The notes under the pieces: generated by a model
What the model saw: only the letters and a program-made list of their open reading frames with translations
The model's database searches: none
Told to the model about the DNA's origin: nothing
Position numbers and translations under genes: made by a program
Part shown: one piece after another, positions 49,981 to 62,600 of the stretch
Layout: the number at the start of each line of letters is the position of its first letter
How positions within the stretch are numbered: position 1 is the first letter of the stretch
Assembly (NCBI GenBank): GCA_019321725.1
Contig: CM033109.1
Coordinates: 10,633,993-10,697,992 of the forward strand
Source: Paulownia fortunei
Lineage: Eukaryota; Streptophyta; Magnoliopsida; Lamiales; Paulowniaceae
DNA: 64,000 bases
Reading direction: 5' to 3'

Positions 49981-50550
49981 TATATATATATATGGGAAAA
50001 AATAGAGCATTTAAGGATGATGTCAAATAAGTTTAGAGTTTACAGTCAACAAGCAATGTCGTCTCTGATGAGTTGTAAGTTTAAACTTAATTTGCCCCTT
50101 ACAAATAAGTGGGAGCATCTGAAAGTCAAATTTAATTTAATCACTATGAAAAGACTTTCTTAAATGATATTTTCAATGTTAAGTAATTGGATAAGTAGCT
50201 TGTAGCTATTAGACCAATGGCTTGTGCCTTATGGATGAGTCTAGTTATTATAAGGCTTCGGGCTCTTAATATAAGCAAGATTAGAACAAAGAAAAGAATA
50301 GAAAGGAGACTAAAAATGAGTTTAAGAAGACAAACCTAACCACTAAATGAAGAAAAGTAGTGTAGGTTTAAAAATACTATAGTAGTTATATTGTTGGTTT
50401 GTTTTTCTCATGAATGCACTGAGTTCTTGTAATTTGTAATGCTACTATCACAAAATTGAAGTCATTGTATCTTAGAAGATGATTGTCATGTACCGTAAGC
50501 ACCAACTGTAGGGAAATTTCATTTTAAAGACAAGAAGTCTAACTCTTACC
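49981..50550. other. Noncoding spacer, no gene seen
   Basis: A+T-rich, with an (AT)n run at 49978-49992. The 5' LTR of the central copia element should lie here but only its last ~70 bp are recognisable. Confidence 0.45.
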
Positions 50551-50651
50551 TAGACTATAAGCTGTTATTTTGCCCAAATTATCTTAGTCATTTTAATATT
50601 ACACCTACCAAATTACTCAATAATTTAAGATGAAATTTTGTGTAGTTCAAA

Positions 50652-53318
50652 ATGGCTTCAACATCAGCAACACTTATTTTACCAACTCCAGCTCATGAAG
50701 AGAAACTAAAGAAGTTCACCGGAACCGACTTCAAAAGGTGGCAACAGAAGATGTTATTCTACCTGACCACCCTGAACCTAGCAAAGTTCTTGAGGGAGGA
50801 TGCCCCCACTGTGGAGAAGGAGGAATGAGATCCTTAAAAGAGGGCAACATTCGATGCATGAAGTCACAGTGACTTCCTATGCAGGAACTACGTCCTCAAT
50901 GGACTAGACAATACACTATATAGAGTATATAATTCAGTGAAGACAATTAAAGAGCTGTAGGAGTCACTCAAAAAGAAGTATAAGATGGAAGATGGAAGCT
51001 TGAAGAAATTCATAGTCGGCAAGTTCGTAGACTTCAAGATGGTGGATTCCAAAACTGTAATGGACCAAGTCCAACAGTTGCAAATAATCTTGTATGATAT
51101 ACATGTTGAAGACATGCAGCTCAGTGAGTTCTTTCAGGTAGCTGCCATAATTGAGAAGCTATCACCTGTCTAGAAAGACTTCAAGAACTACCTGAAGTAT
51201 AAAATGAATGAGATAGGACTTGAGAATTTGATTGTTAGACTGCGGATTGAAGAAGAAAACCGCAAGTCTAAAATTAAATCTGGCAAAGTTTAAAAACTTC
51301 TAGGTAATGGTCAAAAACATAGGAATGCTAAAAAATTCAAAGGAAATTGCTATAATTGTGGCAAGCCAAACCACAGGGCCAAAGATTGTCGTTTTCCAAA
51401 GAAAGACAATTAGAACAGTTGCATGTGACTGAGGACAAGACTATACCCATGGATATGTCGAACCTCGATCTCTCGACAGTCATGTTTGAAGCCAACCTGG
51501 TGGATAACGTAAGAGAATGGTAGATTAACACTGGTGCAACACGCCACATCTGTTCTAACAAAGAGTTGTTGTCAACTTATATTCCAATCAATGAAAATAA
51601 ATTGTACATGGGAAATTCAACAACTTCCAACATTATCGGATTAGGAAAGGTGGTGTTAAAGTTCACCTCGAGAAATGAGTTGACTCTTATTGATGTGCTA
51701 CATGTACCAGACATTCATAAGAACCTGGTGTCCGGCTCACTTATTGGTTAAAACTGGTTTTAGACTAATGTTTGAATTTAAAAAATTTGCACTTACTAAA
51801 ATTGGACAATTCATAAGAAAAGGGGTACTTAAAAGAAAAACTATTCAAAATGAACATAATAAATGTACTCCATAACTTTAAAAATAATAAAGTTAAATCT
51901 TCTACTTACTTGATTAAGTGTTCAAATTTATGACATGTTAGATTAGGACATGTTAATTTTAACACTTTGCAAAGATTAGTAAATTTAAATTTACTTCCTT
52001 TATTTAAATTTGATTCACAACATAAGTGTGAAATTTGTGTTGAGGTAAAAATGGCCAAAACACCATTGCATTCAGTGAAAAGAAGTACAACACCTTTAGA
52101 ATTAATTCACAGTAATATATGTGACTTAAATTTTGTGTAAACTAGAAGTGGAAAAAAGTATTTCATTACTTTTATTAATGATTGCACCAGAAATTATTAT
52201 GTGTATCTTTTGATAATTAAAGATAAGGCCTTAGAAGCTTTTAAGAGCTATAAGAATAAGGTTGAGAATCAACTTAGCAAATGAATAAACATTATTCGTA
52301 GTGATAGATGGGGAGAATATGTAGTTCCGTTTGAAGAATTTTGCTCAGAATTTGACATTATTCATCAATCTACAACTCTTTACTCACCTCAATCAAATGG
52401 TGTTGCTGAACACAAAAACCGTACTCTTATGGAAATGATAAATGCTATGTTGATAAATTCTGATTTACTACGGAATTTGTGGGGAAAGCTGTCCTCTCAA
52501 CAATCCATATTCTTAATAAAATGCTACACAACAGTAAATAAAACTCTTTATGAGTTATGGAAAGGTTATAAGACTTCCTACAAATATCTTAAAGTGTGGG
52601 GGTGTTTGACTAAGGTGGAAATACCCAAATCAAAACAAATTAAAATTGAGCCTAAGACAACTGATTGCATTTTTATTGGATAATCAAATAACAGTAGTGC
52701 ATATCAATTTCTTGTGTACAAATCAACAATTCTTGATATACATCGTGAACTGCACGTGTCCAGATATTGCATACTCAGTCAATAAACTAAGTAAATTTTT
52801 GAGTAATCCAGGTAATGACCATTAGAAGATATTGATAAGGGTTCTTAAATACTTAAGATTCACCTTATATTATGGATTACATTATACGAGATATCTAGTT
52901 GTACTAGAAGGATACAATGATGCAAATTGGATATATAATACAAAAGACTTTAAGTCTACTAGTGGTTATGTTTTTACTATTGGTGGTGGCGTTGTGTTGC
53001 AAAAATCTTCTAAACAAACTTGTATAGCTTCATAATTTTTTAGAGGATATTCCTTGTTGGTTTAAGTTAGTGCCTGCAATTATGATACATTGTGATAACC
53101 AATTAGCTATTGGAAGGGCACAAAATAGTATATACAATGGTAAGTCTCAACATATACGTTGAAGACATAATACCGTAAGGCAGTTGATTTCAAATGGAGT
53201 TATTTCCACCGATTACGTGAAATCAAAGGAAAACCTAGTATATCTATTAACTAAAGGTTTAGATAGAGATAAAGCATATTACTTATTGAGGGGAATGGGT
53301 CTAAAACCTACAAATTAA
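50652..53318 (+). pseudogene. copia gag-pol remnant with RT deleted
   Basis: Gag starts MASTSATLILPTPAHEEKLK and has FTGTDFKRWQQKMLFYLTTL, then the zinc knuckle CYNCGKPNHRAKDC (51349-51390). The protease region with [10 protein letters not shown] is at about 51530, followed by the GAG-pre-integrase block ([13 protein letters not shown] near 52030). Integrase has ITFINDCTRNYYVYLL and a changed catalytic neighbourhood (IIRSDRWGEY). The frame passes from the integrase C-terminus (DCIFIG) almost directly into CPDIAYSVNKLSKFLSNPG at 52760, so nearly the whole RT is missing. RNase H remains ([20 protein letters not shown]), and pol ends at TAA 53316-53318. Many stops. Confidence 0.88.
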
Positions 53319-53803
53319 AGAACTTTCATAACGGTAACCCAACCTTATTGATTGGAAATTCCAAGATCTTGGTTCAATGGGACAACTAACTTATGAAAAT
53401 TCAAATGAGCACTTGGGAGTTATCTCCTTCCCATTCCTATGATAAGATAAGTGCTACATGTTGTATGTAGCGATGTTAAGTTATATACTTTTAATGATTC
53501 ATATACCATAAAGTAGAGTATGACAGGATACTCTGAATAGGAGGTCATCTATATAAGTATGAAGAAGGGCCGCTTCAACAAAACACTTATGAATCCAAAT
53601 GATTGTCCAGAGCCAAAACGGACACAACCATACTATTGTCTTGGTTTACATAAATAGTTGAACAGTCCAAGGCATCGTGTTATTGAGCAGTCTAGTAAAT
53701 CCGATAGTATTCTACTAAGAAAGATTCAAAGCCACAAATTACCTCGCCCAATGCAATAGCTTTTCACATGGACTCTCTTCAATATTTCATTTATGTAGGG
53801 GAT

Positions 53804-54709
53804 TGTTGGAAATTGGTTTAGAAAAATTGGGTTTTGACCCAATTTTGACCAATTATTTAAGTGGATTTTATTTTATAAAAAAATAAATAAATTGATTAAA
53901 TATAATCTACATTGTAAATAGATGAGTTTAGCATATTTGATTTCTCAAAATCAATTTCGGGTGAATGAGAAATTAATGAATAAAGTAAACTACTTAAATA
54001 ACTCAAGTATTGGAAAATGAAAAGTTGGGAAGGTAAAAAATTACTATCCCATATTGAAAAATTGGAGCAAGTTTGTCTTGCATATATAGAATCTTACTTT
54101 AAAATGGAAAAATCAAGTGGAGCTCCTCTATGGTGCACTCTAGTGGTGTTTTGGTTAGTTTTAGCTAGCTGAAGGAGGTACGACGATGGTACGTAGTACC
54201 ATGTGAGCCTGCACACACACACTCATGTGCACATTGCAAAGTCGCATTTAGCACTTTAGAGGCATACTTTGCACTTGACACATATGCATCGCGAGAAGCT
54301 GAGGGGCCTTAATTTTTTTAGAAATTGAACTAAAATAGCTTGTTGTAGCTTAGTGACATGGCTAGTAATTCGTTGATATGGTGGATTCATCCAATTGGCA
54401 TCTACGTGGTGTGATAACATATAGTTGGATGCTGAATGGACATGACCGGACATGTAGATATTAACGAGGCATGACCAAGGGCTGTGAGTGAATCGAAATG
54501 CTGACTTGTCCATTCAATTGACAAGGGCTCAATGTAAGGACGTGGACCTTCGCAGAGAGGTGTGATCGCACTGCTCAGATTGATCCTTGGCAAGAGCTCA
54601 CCATAAAGGTGTGGACCTTTGTAGAGGGATTGTTGCCTCGACTATAAGTTGTTATTCTGCCTAATTTATCCTAGTCATTTCGATATTACACCCACCAAAT
54701 TACCCAACA
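53804..54709 (+). repeat. copia 3' LTR (about 906 bp)
   Basis: TG...CA ends, preceded by a polypurine-like tract. Contains a short internal duplication of a GTGGACCTTYGYAGAG word (about 54542 and 54611). Confidence 0.7.
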
Positions 54710-54936
54710 TATGTTACATAAATTATAATAATGATTAAGTGGATGAAGGACTCCTAAAAATTATAATTTTTTATTTGTTAAAAAGAATTGTAAGAGGTAT
54801 TTTTAGAATAAAAGATCATATCAGAATAAAGGAGAGCAATACAAGATCAAATCAGGTAGAATTCTAAGTTCCACTATACTCAAAAGAAGCTAAGGAACTT
54901 GTTTCATTATACATTAAGAATAGTCCAAGACTAGAA

Positions 54937-56731
54937 TGATAAATGCATATTTTGATATATTTTAATATCAAATTCTTTACACTTTTCTTACTTGATTCTT
55001 TTTAATATTATAGTTTTATTAATATTTTTGTGTTAGGGAATCAATAAACAAAAAAGGATAAAAAAAGAGCCAAAATAAAATAAAAAAAGAAACATATTTC
55101 ATGAGCAAGTTGAAAGATAATATTTTAATGGATCAAAAAAGCATCACAATTAGAAGAAAATGATCATTTTTGCCTAAGTACATCATGGGTAGATCAAAAT
55201 ATATGCAAGAAATCACTTGAATTTTGCAAGTGATTGTTAGATTTACATTAAATTCAAAATAAACATATTTCCAAACTTGAGCATTTTTTATATTTTGGGA
55301 ATAAATTCATGCTCAAAAGATATATGGACCTGAATCTTATTTCATTTGAAAGCCAAAAAATAAAATTACAAGTTTTTTGTTGGAAGCTCGTCCAATTCAA
55401 CCTTGATTAAAATAGAAAATTCGTCCAAGTGGGTGTATTGGAAGGAATGTATCTATGCTGACACATCTCCTTAAATAAAATATAACTTTCTCCCAGTTGT
55501 TGGAATTAGGTGATTCAAGTTGGAAAATAAATATAACAGACAAGTCTACAACTTTTATATTGATCACTTTTTCAAATTCAGCTGATTGCATAGAGAAAAA
55601 TGCGCGACAAAATTTGAATATGAAAATGACATGTGAATTTATACCACATTTGAAGTTAATTTGGAGTGCATTTGGAGATGCTAATTTAGGTACTCTTGCA
55701 CTCTAAATAGGGGCCCTTGGATGACATTCAAGATATACAAAAACCCTTAAAAGGTGAAAAAAAAATTTATTATTGTCTTTCATTAGACTAAGTTTTTTAG
55801 TAGTAATGCAAGTTTTCTAGTAGTAATAAAAATGTATTCTCTAGTTTATTTTCTATGTTTAGTCATTTGTACTTTCATTATGTCGTTTTAAATTTTATTT
55901 AAGTTGATGAGAAATGGTGAAGCTCTTAATGGAGGAAGAGGAACGGTTATAAAGATGCATAATGTTCAGGTGTGTTGTTTTATTATTTTAATTTTTGATT
56001 GAAACCCTTATTGTTTAGTGACGATTCTTGATTTATGTATCACTAATGAACAACAAATACTTGAGTTTATTTAGCTTATTGTAGGGTTCTACCCTACTAA
56101 CTACTAATGTGAAACTTTGATTTGTGGTAGACAAAATGTGTGCATAAGTATTTGATCTCATAAATAAGTATTGGTGTTGAAACCTTTTTTGTTTTATGGT
56201 GATTCTTGATGTATGTATCTCGAACAACACAACAAATACTTGGATTCATTTAGCTTATTATACATTTATAGCCCACCTACTGCTAACGTGAAATCTTGAT
56301 TTGTTATAGACAAAGGTGTGTATAAATACTTGAGCCCATAAATAAGTATTGGTATTAAGAGATAATTTATAAACAGTAAGACAATATCATGATTACCTTA
56401 ATGCATGAACTATTTGATAATATCTTCCCATTGAAATCTTCATTATGTATAGATTCCAATTGTGGCATTTAAAAGAGGTAAAAAGAACAAATAATCATTC
56501 TTCTATCCAAAACTCAAGAGTGACTCCCTAATTCTCAATACTTTTATTACTTTGATTTCTTTGTTATAGCATAAATTTTACTTTATACTCTAAACCACAT
56601 TCAACCCATTTTTTAAAAAACATAAACCCAAAAACTTCAAACAACTTCTCTGTGGATCGACCTCGAACTCCCAAAAAATTTATTACATGACACAACCTGT
56701 ACTTGAGTTTGCAACCTTAAAGTTGTACCCA
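54937..56731 (+). repeat. Athila-like 5' LTR (about 1.8 kb)
   Basis: Starts TGATAAATGCATATTTTGAT. Its 5' part is repeated in inverse at 49980-49170. The U5 end has TCTGTGGATCGACCTCGAAC, a common phrase in Athila/Tat LTRs. A ~181-bp direct repeat lies inside (about 55995-56175 and 56176-56356). The start is supported by comparison with the inverse copy; the end is by proximity to the PBS. Confidence 0.75.
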
Positions 56732-56736
56732 GTTTT

Positions 56737-56753
56737 TGGCACCGTTATCGGGA
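56737..56753 (+). other. Athila-like primer-binding site
   Basis: TGGCACCGTTATCGGGA resembles the TGGCGCCGTTGCCGGGGA priming site (tRNA-Asp type) of Athila/Tat elements, with a few changes. Confidence 0.8.
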
Positions 56754-56915
56754 AAGACAATGTAAGTGTTTAGGTTTATAGATATTTTCCCTTTGTAAAT
56801 ATTGTGTATTTATATATTCATATGGTATTATAGTCATAATTCTCGTTCTTTAGTTAGAAATAATTTTGAAACTTTATTTGAAAATTTCTTTGAGTCACTT
56901 CCACACAATTCCACC

Positions 56916-58080
56916 ATGGATGAAAATGAAAATGTCTAGGATGAAAATGAGAATCAACAATGTGTACCATGTGTTATTACTTGCAACATCCTCGAAATTC
57001 TTCTCTTTTTTGTTTCATTTTTCCTCTCAATGCAAATAACTTTCAATATAAGCTAGGTATGATCTCTTTACTTCCTAATTTTCATAGTTTAGACTCTGAA
57101 AGCCCTTACTTGCATCTAAAAGAATTTGATGAAGTTTCTGCCACTTTTGAAGATCAAACTTGTACAAATAAGATCGTTAAGTCCAAATGATTTTCTTTTT
57201 CTTTAAAAGATAAAGCAAAAACTTAGTTTAATTCTTTAAAACCTAGGTCAGTTGGCACTTGACAAGAAATAGAAGCTGAATTTTTTAAAAAGTTCTTTCC
57301 AACTCATAAAATCAATGCTTTGAAAAGATAATTTTTTCTCAAAATTCTAATGAAGCTTTCTTTCAATGTTGGGAAAGATTTAAAGATTTTTTGAATTCAT
57401 GCCCACATCATGGTTTTGAAAAATGGCACTTAATTAGTTTATGAAGTTTAACTTCTGATATAAAATAATTTATTAAAATAATGTGTAATGGTGAATTTCT
57501 TGGAACCTAATAAATCCCTAGAATATCTAGACCATTTGGTAGAAAACTCTCGATCATGGTATATTGTTAATTCTTTTGAATGTTCTATTAGATCTAATCT
57601 GGCTAATGGTAATAAAAAAAAATATTACCTTAGTTAAGAAGATGATCTAAATGCTAGGATTGCTAATTTAACAAGAAACGTTGAGGCCATAGAACTTTAA
57701 AAAATAAGAAAAATCAGATCTGTACAAGATGAAGAAATTTGTAGCATTTGTGAACTTTTTGAACACTCCACCAATGAATGCTCAAATATTCCAGTAAAGC
57801 AAATGTCATGAACACATTCAAAAAGCTTTTTCATTATCCATATTCTAAAATTTATAATCCACAATGGAGAAATCATCCCAAATTTAATTGGCGAGATGAG
57901 AACCATGCCCAATCGCTACATTCACAAAAGCTACCAAACTTTTCTTCTTATCTAGCTTCACATACAAAATCCCTTGAGGAGACTTTGCAAGAATTTATGC
58001 ATGGACAAACACACATCAATAACCAGACTTCACAAGCCACTAATGAGATTAAAACACACTTTCAACACTGACAGCTTCTT
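56916..58080 (+). pseudogene. Athila-like gag remnant (plus copy)
   Basis: MDENENV at 56916, then a stop and a continuing NENQQCVPCVITCN-like stretch; LPNFHSLDSESPYLHLKEFD is a typical Athila gag lead block, and FFQCWERFKDFLNSCPHHGF a later one. Downstream, NPQWRNHPKFNWRDENHAQS (57861-57920) belongs to the gag tail. Frameshifts and stops interrupt it. Confidence 0.8.
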
Positions 58081-58264
58081 TGTATAATCATAAAAAATAT
58101 TTTAATTGAAGAATTTGTTCACAAATATTTTAATTTCACTAATTCCTTTGATCATCTGGAAACTTATTTTAAAAGTGAAAGTATTTATAAAAAGACACAC
58201 TCTAATACTCTCTCTAAATTTCGCAGGTACAAAAAAAATATTTTTGAAAACCAATGTTTGAAGA

Positions 58265-61035
58265 AATTTCATCATCAATAGTACAATATGTTTCATCAAG
58301 TATTAAAACTCCTGTGATTGATTTGAAAGATTTGTCATTTGATTTGAAATACTCTTATTTAGGTAAAAATAAGACTTTTTCAGTAATAATTTCTTCCAAA
58401 CTTAATGCATCCTAAGAAGGTAAGTTGATCGAAATTCTGAAAATGTATAAGAATGCTTTAGGATGGACCATTGCTGACATTAAAGATATTAGTCCTTTAA
58501 TTTTCACACATAACATCTATTTAGAGAAAAATGTTAAACATTTTAGAGAAATGCAACGAATGCTAAATTTTAATATGAAAGAAGTAATATGGTAAGTCCT
58601 ACTCAAGTTACACCAAAGAAATCTGGAGTTACTGTAGTTAAGAATAAGAATGATGAATTAATTCTAACTAAAACTGTTATTGGTTGGGCAATGTGCATTG
58701 ACTAAAGGAAACTTAACTCCATTACTAGAAAAAATCATTTTCCATTATCTTTCATGGATCAAATTTTAGAAAGAGTTGTGGGACATAAATTTTACTGCTT
58801 TGTAGATTGATATTTTGTGTATAATCAAATTGCAATTACACTTAAAGATCAAGAGAAAACTACTTTTACATGTCATTTTGGTATTTTTGCATATTGAATT
58901 ATATCTTTTGGATTATGTTATACGCCAGCTATATTCCAACGATGCATGCTTAGTATTTTTAGTGGCATGATAGAATATTTTCATGAAGTCTTTATGGATG
59001 ATTTTTCTATTTTTGATAATTCATTTAACAATTGTTTGTCTAATTTAGAAAAAAAATTGATCAAGTGTGAAGAAAATAACATTGTACTCAATTGGGAGAA
59101 ATGTCATTTCATGGTAACAACGAGTATTCTTTTTAGACATATTATTTCATCAAAAGGTATTGAAATAGATAAATCTAAAATCGAGTAACTGCCAATTTGT
59201 TAATACCAAAGTTTGTGAAGGAGGTAAGACCATTTTTAGGACATGCTGGTTTTTATAGAACATTTATCAAAAATTTTATTATAATATCTAAACCTTTGTG
59301 TAATCTTCTAACAAAAGACACTATTTTTGAATGGACTGAAAATTGTGAAAATGCTTTTGTTAATCTTAAAAGCATGCTTACGTCTGCTCTAATCATACAG
59401 CCTCTAGATTAGATTTTACCTTTTAAAATAATGTGTGATGCCAATGACTATATTGTTGGAGTTATCTTAGGACAAAAAAAAGTTAAGAAACCATATGTCA
59501 TTTACTATGCAAGTAAAACTTTGAATAATGCTCAATTAAATTATTCAACAACTGAAAAAGAATTACTTGCTGTAGTTTTTGTATTAGACAAATTTAGATC
59601 TTATTTTGTTGGATCACCAGTTGTTGTTTTCAGTGATCATTCAATTTTGAAATATCTTTTATAAAAAAAAAGATGCAAAACCTAGACTGATTAGGTGGAT
59701 TCTCTTACTCTAGGAATTTAACATTACAGTTCGAGATAAGAAAAGAGTAGAAAATGTGGTGACTGATAATTTATCGACACTCGTTTGTGATGACTCATTT
59801 CAAACCACACCTATTAATGACATTTTACCTGATGAACAACTATTTTATATTTCTATTTTACCTTGGTTTGCTGACATTATTAATTTTCTTGTTACAGGAA
59901 AGATGCCACCACATTGGAATTCCCAAGATAAAAAGAAGTTTTTGACCGAGGTCAAAAACTTTTATTGGGATGATCCATACCTATTCAAATATTTCCCTAA
60001 TAAAATCTTTCGAAGATGAGTGTCTGACAATGAGAAATATAATATTCTTAAATTTTGTCCTTTAGGAGCATGTAGTGGTCATTTTTTGGCAAAAAAAACC
60101 ACTGCAAAGATCTTGCAATGTGGATTTTATTGGCTAACTCTTTTCAAAGATATTTACATATTTTACAAAAGTTGTGAAAATTATCAAAAGTTAGGATCTA
60201 TTTCAAAGCAAAACATGATGCCCCTACATCCCATCCTAGTGATTGAAATCTTTGAGTGTTGGTGTATTGACTTCATGAAACTATTTTCATTATCATTTGA
60301 TTTTATGTACATATTGGTCGCCATAGATTATGTTTCAAAATGGATCAATGCAATTTTCTGTCGAAACAATGATCACAAAATAGTGATAAATGTTTTGAAA
60401 GAAAATATTTTAAGTCGATTTGGAATTCTTCGATCCATTATCACTGATGGGGGAAAATATTTTTGTAACAAAGTTTTTGGAACTTTAATGAGAAAATATG
60501 GAATCATACATAAAGTTGCAATCCCTTATCACCCTCAGATAAATGGACAAGTTGAACTTGCAAATAGGGAGATAAAATAAATTTTAGAAAAGACAGTTAA
60601 CCCAAATCATAAAGATTGGTCTCTTAGACTTACCGATATACTTTGGGCATATAGAACTTCTTTTAAAACATCATTAGGCATGTCTCCTTATAGAATAGTT
60701 TATGGAAAACCTTATCATTTACCTCTTGAACTTGAATATAAAGTTTATTGGGCAATCAAAATGTTCAACTTCAACCTTGATAAAGTTTCAAAATTGTATA
60801 TGAGAATTCTAAAATTCATAAATTAAGAATCAAAGAATTTCATGATAATAAAATTTTAAGAAAAATATTTGAGGTTGGTCAAAATATTTTGCTTTATAAT
60901 TCTCGATTGCATTTATTTTCTGAAATTTTGAGATCAATGTGGAGTGGTCCTTTTGTTGTAAAAGAAGTATATCCTTATAGGGCGATTGACATTGAGAATT
61001 TTAGAAATGGTAACATATTCAAAGTAAATAGATAA
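58265..61035 (+). pseudogene. Athila-like pol remnant (linker, RT, RNase H, integrase)
   Basis: Linker: VIDLKDLSFDLKYSYLGKNK at 58310. RT: catalytic FMDDFSIFDNSFNNCL in 58946-59188, then VRPFLGHAGFYRTFIKNFII in 59197-59412. RNase H: CDANDYIVGVILGQKKVKKP and STTEKELLAVVFVLDKFRSY in 59431-59664. Integrase: zinc-binding H-x-C-C pieces (GHFLAKKTTAKILQCGFYWL, CENYQKLGSIS), catalytic core with WCIDFMKLF, VAIDYVSKW, IITDGGKYF and YHPQINGQVELANREIK in 60020-60580. The gag-adjacent protease is not found on this copy. Stops at many places, with the integrase frame open for 186 codons. Confidence 0.9.
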
Positions 61036-61039
61036 AGAA

Positions 61040-62080
61040 AAAAATCATTTCTAGAGAATCAACTTTCAAAAGAGGAATTTTTTTTTCTTTCTAACCCTTG
61101 TTATGATTAGTATGCTTATATATATACATATTTTCTCTAACTTTGTTTGTTTTGTATGATTTCTTTCTTTTATTTTTTTCTTTTTCCAGTTAAGTGGCAG
61201 ATAACGGTACTCCGTAGTTAATGAAGTCGGACTTATCAGTTTTCCAAACAATCTATGTACAAAGTTTCTCTCTTTTTCTCATTCTCTTTTCTTGTTCTTT
61301 TCAAAATAGATAACATTCTTCTAACTCTCAAGAAACGATTTCCTTTTCTTCCTTAAAATATAATTTTAAAAATTTATGAAATCAGGATTGAAAGATTAAG
61401 GATGCTTATGCACAAGGGCATCCTAGGGGACATATGATGGATAATTGAAGCAAAGGTAAGAGTATCAAGTGAGTTTTCACATGAGCTTTCAGACTTGCTT
61501 ACTAGATACATGTCTAGTTTTGGTAAAAATATATATTCAAAAAAATAAAGGCTGAAAAAATGCAAGATTATCACAAATGTGCTCGATGGACTTGCAACAT
61601 AAAGTGTCGTTATATAGGAATGGTTTCTAAGAATCGAAAAGATAAAATTTAATTCATTTTGGATGGACTGAGTAAGGAGTCTTTAGATGACATTATATTA
61701 ACTCTTGAGATGCATTCATGCGAATTAGTACAATGTGCAATTCTTGATTTATGGAATCATTTTCGCGATAAATATGAGCGTTATAGTCTTGAGAATCTGA
61801 CATTAAAAGACCATGTTTGCCAGTTTATAAAAAAACTGAATGGGAAGCATATCCTCGATTTATAGAGGGCGTTTAAGCTATTATTGGATGTAAAACTAGA
61901 GGAATATATGAGCCACAGTTACAACTATATGTATATTCATGTGTAAATAACAAATTTTCAAATTTTATGTCCTTATTTTTAACCTTTCTAACAAAAAAAA
62001 AGATGTATAATAAATGCATTCCTTATTCATACCTCAATAAATAGTACCGTACTTACTCCATTTTTGCACAACTCATTTAA
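61040..62080 (+). other. Post-pol segment shared by both Athila-like copies; unrecognised
   Basis: 61190-62075 is the inverse of 46800-45915. It includes an open stretch (61659-61865) reading MDGLSKESLDDIILTLEMHS, CELVQCAILDLWNHFRDKYE and SLENLTLKDHVCQFIKKLNG, and upstream IRIERLRMLMHKGILGDIWW (about 61378). Comparable open frames in the minus copy (e.g. MDGLS..., KDHVC...) carry different stops. It could be an env-like third region of the element, or a captured host exon series. I do not recognise the protein. Confidence 0.55.
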
Positions 62081-62181
62081 AAAAAAAATAAAATAAAATA
62101 AAATGGTCTTTCACTCGCAAATTCAATTATATATATGTCTTTTATGGAATCAATCTAAGAAAAAATGGTGCGTTTATACAG

Positions 62182-62600
62182 GCAGCCAATAACCTTATTA
62201 GAACTTTAGCAGAAAAAAAAATTTATTTAGTGTATGGGGGAGGCAGTGTGGGGTTTATGGGGAGTGTTGCTATTTTTACTCATGTAAGAGTAGTAAAAGT
62301 TTTAGAAGTTATCTCAAAATCTTTAATAGCACAAAATATTACAGGTATGACCATTGGTGATGAGTTAAAATTGTCACATATTCAGGACAGAATGCCTAAC
62401 ATATTAAATAATGCAGATGCATTCATCACTCTACCTAGCGGTTTTGGTACAATGGAGGATTTATTCCAAGTTGTCTCTTGATATGAATTCTCATTTCTGC
62501 TCCAACACCTGACCAATTGATTGAACAACTTCTAGCATATGTGCTAGAACCTCATCCATCATTAGCTCGTGCGGATTGGTCCAACAAGTATAATGGTTGA
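62182..62600 (+). pseudogene. LOG: LOG-type cytokinin riboside 5'-monophosphate phosphoribohydrolase fragment
   Basis: LOG enzymes release active cytokinin bases from their nucleotide monophosphates in the cytosol. After a CAG acceptor-like site the frame reads AANNLIRTLAEKKIYLVYGG, with GGGSVGFMGSVAIF, then ISKSLIAQNITGMTIGDELK and NNADAFITLPSGFGTMEDLF. The nucleotide-binding motif PGGxGTxxE is changed to PSGFGTMED. At 62479 a TGA follows FQVVS. A shifted frame at 62490-62600 resumes with LISAPTPDQLIEQLLAYVLE and ends TGA, so about 50-60 residues that normally lie between these blocks are missing. No start region is present. Continuous across positions where LOG genes usually have introns, so a retrocopy is possible. 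The element-free flanks are decayed. Confidence 0.8.

Larger units (their letters stand above)
50551..54709 (+). mobile_element. Decayed Ty1/copia element
   Basis: A 3' LTR starts TGTTGGAAATTGG at 53804, just after the purine-rich ATGTAGGGGA, and ends ACCCAACA at 54709. Its last ~75 bp are repeated at 50551-50622 (GACTATAAGCTGTTATTTTG..., ending ACTCAATA), the stump of a truncated 5' LTR. Coding remains lie between. No normal PBS remains after the 5' stump. Confidence 0.8.
54937..61035 (+). mobile_element. Athila-like Ty3/gypsy element, 5' LTR through integrase
   Basis: The 5' LTR is about 54937-56731. The PBS follows (TGGCACCGTTATCGGG, 56737), then gag from ATG 56916, a fragmented pol, and a stop at 61033-61035. 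The PBS form (TGGCGCCGTTGCCGGGG-like) and the FMDD RT motif mark the Athila/Tat lineage. No 3' LTR is recognised downstream. The reading frame is broken many times. Confidence 0.85.

Noticed and set aside
54256..54593. Minus-strand open frames of 63-85 residues
   Set aside because: They lie within the copia 3' LTR and resemble no protein family.
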